Positions 7,037-7,958 of a DNA stretch of 7,958 nucleotides are shown one piece after another. The translations under genes were made by a program, and so were the position numbers. The notes beneath the pieces are model-generated. The model was not told the DNA's origin. It saw only the letters and a program-made list of their open reading frames with translations, and did no database searches. The number at the start of each line of letters is the position of its first letter. The first letter of the stretch is position 1. Origin of the DNA: Gracilibacteraceae bacterium (GTDB lineage: Bacteria; Bacillota; Desulfitobacteriia; Desulfitobacteriales; Syntrophobotulaceae); contig JAISEW010000151.1 in assembly GCA_031263945.1 (NCBI GenBank), positions 1 to 7,958 of the forward strand, read 5' to 3'.

Positions 7037-7040
7037 TAAT

Positions 7041-7916
7041 ATGGCAGTGGATTATCAGGCCCTGAAAAACGGCGGATTTATGCGCCAGACGCAAAAAAAC
7101 CGCTTTTCCCTGCGACTGAAGGTGGTGGGCGGCAATCTCACGGCCGACCAGTTGCTGACCATCGCCGAAATCAGCAAAAAATACGGTGACGGGCATGTTC
7201 ACCTCACTTCGCGCCAGGGAGTGGAGATTCCGTTTATCAAGCTGGCGGACGTGGAGACGGTAAAAGCCGAGCTGGAGGCCGGCGGGGTCAACACCAGCGT
7301 CTGCGGCCCCAGAGTGCGCACCGTCACCGCCTGCCAAGGCAGGGAAATCTGTCCTTTCGGCTGTATCGACACCTACCCGCTGGCGGCGGATATCGCCGAC
7401 CGCTACTTTGGCCGCGAGCTGCCCCACAAATTTAAGTTCGGCGTGACCGGCTGCATGAACAACTGCCTGAAAGCCGAAGAAAACGATCTGGGCGTGAAAG
7501 GCGGTTTTATCGTCGCATGGAGCAAGGAGAGCTGCACGTTTTGCGGCCTGTGCGTCAAAGCTTGCCGGGAAGGGGCTGTTATCCGGGCCGGCGGAGAGAT
7601 CTTGTTAGATGAAAACAAATGCAACCATTGCGGGCGCTGCGTCAAAGCCTGCCCTCCCGGCGCCTGGAAGGGCGAGCCGGGCTATATCCTCTCTTTCGGA
7701 GGCCTCTTTGGCAACTTCATCGCCAAGGGGAAGCGGGTCCTGCCAATCATCCGAGACAAGGAAACGCTGTTCCGGGCAGCTGACGCGGCGCTGGCTTTTT
7801 TCGAGCGGCGCGCGAACCCAGGCGAGCGGTTCCGCGCCGCCATCGACCGCGCCGGCTGGAGTACGTTCCAAAAAGAAATGGAGACGGTAGCGCTGATCTA
7901 TCCGCCATTGCGATGA
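7041..7916 (+). CDS. Siroheme sulfite/nitrite reductase with two ferredoxin-type clusters (AsrC / Dsr-like-protein family)
   Basis: A 291-residue reductase expected to bind siroheme coupled to [4Fe-4S] through CQGREIC (Cys 98, 104) and CMNNC (Cys 138, 142), the CX5C...CX3C signature of sulfite and nitrite reductases. Two ferredoxin motifs follow: Cys 165/168/171/175 (CTFCGLCVKAC) and Cys 194/197/200/204 (CNHCGRCVKACP), each for one more cluster. The N-terminal domain has GHVHLTSRQGVEIP, typical of this superfamily. The architecture resembles AsrC (about 337 residues in enterics) and the short Dsr-like proteins of clostridia and methanogens. Reduction of sulfite to sulfide is the likely reaction. 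Nitrite cannot be excluded by motif alone. No AsrA/AsrB electron-transfer partner lies in the window. It may consume sulfite from the lyase, but it is a separate transcription unit, divergent from the LacI gene. Confidence 0.88.
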   Translation: MAVDYQALKNGGFMRQTQKNRFSLRLKVVGGNLTADQLLTIAEISKKYGDGHVHLTSRQGVEIPFIKLADVETVKAELEAGGVNTSVCGPRVRTVTACQGREICPFGCIDTYPLAADIADRYFGRELPHKFKFGVTGCMNNCLKAEENDLGVKGGFIVAWSKESCTFCGLCVKACREGAVIRAGGEILLDENKCNHCGRCVKACPPGAWKGEPGYILSFGGLFGNFIAKGKRVLPIIRDKETLFRAADAALAFFERRANPGERFRAAIDRAGWSTFQKEMETVALIYPPLR

Positions 7917-7958
7917 ATTACCAAGGTGATACGCCGTCAGATCGGCGCCGTGTTCCAG
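7913..7958 (+). CDS. Possible start of a further gene, cut by the window end
   Basis: An ATG at 7913 overlaps the reductase stop as ATGA, and its frame stays open to the window edge (MNYQGDTPSDRRRVP). A second open frame begins at GTG 7926 (MIRRQIGAVFQ). Neither has a clear Shine-Dalgarno site. With only 46 bases I cannot tell which is real or recognise a product; the overlap only hints at an operon continuing with the reductase. Confidence 0.25.
   Translation, partial: MNYQGDTPSDRRRVP

Noticed and set aside
1..7958. CRISPR arrays, tRNA/rRNA genes, insertion sequences
   Set aside because: I found no spaced direct repeats, no tRNA-like cloverleaf or rRNA sequence, and no transposase or terminal inverted repeats; nearly all of the window is protein-coding.

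Overview
The window reads as chromosomal DNA from a strict anaerobe. It carries an oxygen-sensitive glycyl radical enzyme with its radical-SAM activase and a siroheme/iron-sulfur reductase. The sequence is GC-rich with G/C-heavy third codon positions, strong Shine-Dalgarno sites (AGAAGGAGA, GGAGGT) and several GTG/TTG starts. A GC-rich Bacillota lineage (Clostridia or Negativicutes type) is my guess. Desulfobacterota or Synergistota are not excluded, and nothing here fixes the taxon.

Layout. Positions 1-5856 (+) hold one tightly packed operon: a 5'-truncated glycyl radical enzyme, its activating enzyme, then a complete ABC importer of the sulfonate/taurine/nitrate type (permease, ATPase, lipoprotein substrate-binding protein). 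The first four genes overlap one another by 4, 4 and 10 bases. The binding protein follows after 58 bases and has its own strong ribosome binding site. Converging on it at 5872-6912 (-) is a LacI-family repressor that probably starts at a TTG. About 130 bases of divergent regulatory DNA hold a good sigma-70 promoter for the repressor and a palindromic LacI/CcpA-like operator. Then, at 7041-7916 (+), comes a siroheme sulfite/nitrite reductase with two ferredoxin-type clusters, followed by the start of a possible further gene cut off by the window end.

How it may work together. The glycyl radical enzyme has GCTE at the active-site loop and RVAGYSAY at the radical site. With one constant offset and no gaps it also carries the Arg, Gln, Trp, Cys, Glu and Arg that I recall as the substrate-binding and catalytic residues of isethionate sulfite-lyase (IslA/IseG). 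It is therefore very likely a C-S bond-cleaving sulfonate lyase (isethionate, dihydroxypropanesulfonate or a relative). The importer would bring the sulfonate in, the lyase would release sulfite, and the siroheme reductase would reduce sulfite to sulfide, either as an electron sink or as an O2-independent sulfur supply. No enzyme for the carbon product (acetaldehyde or hydroxyacetone) is in the window. The link between the operon and the reductase is inferred from proximity and chemistry, because they are separate transcription units.
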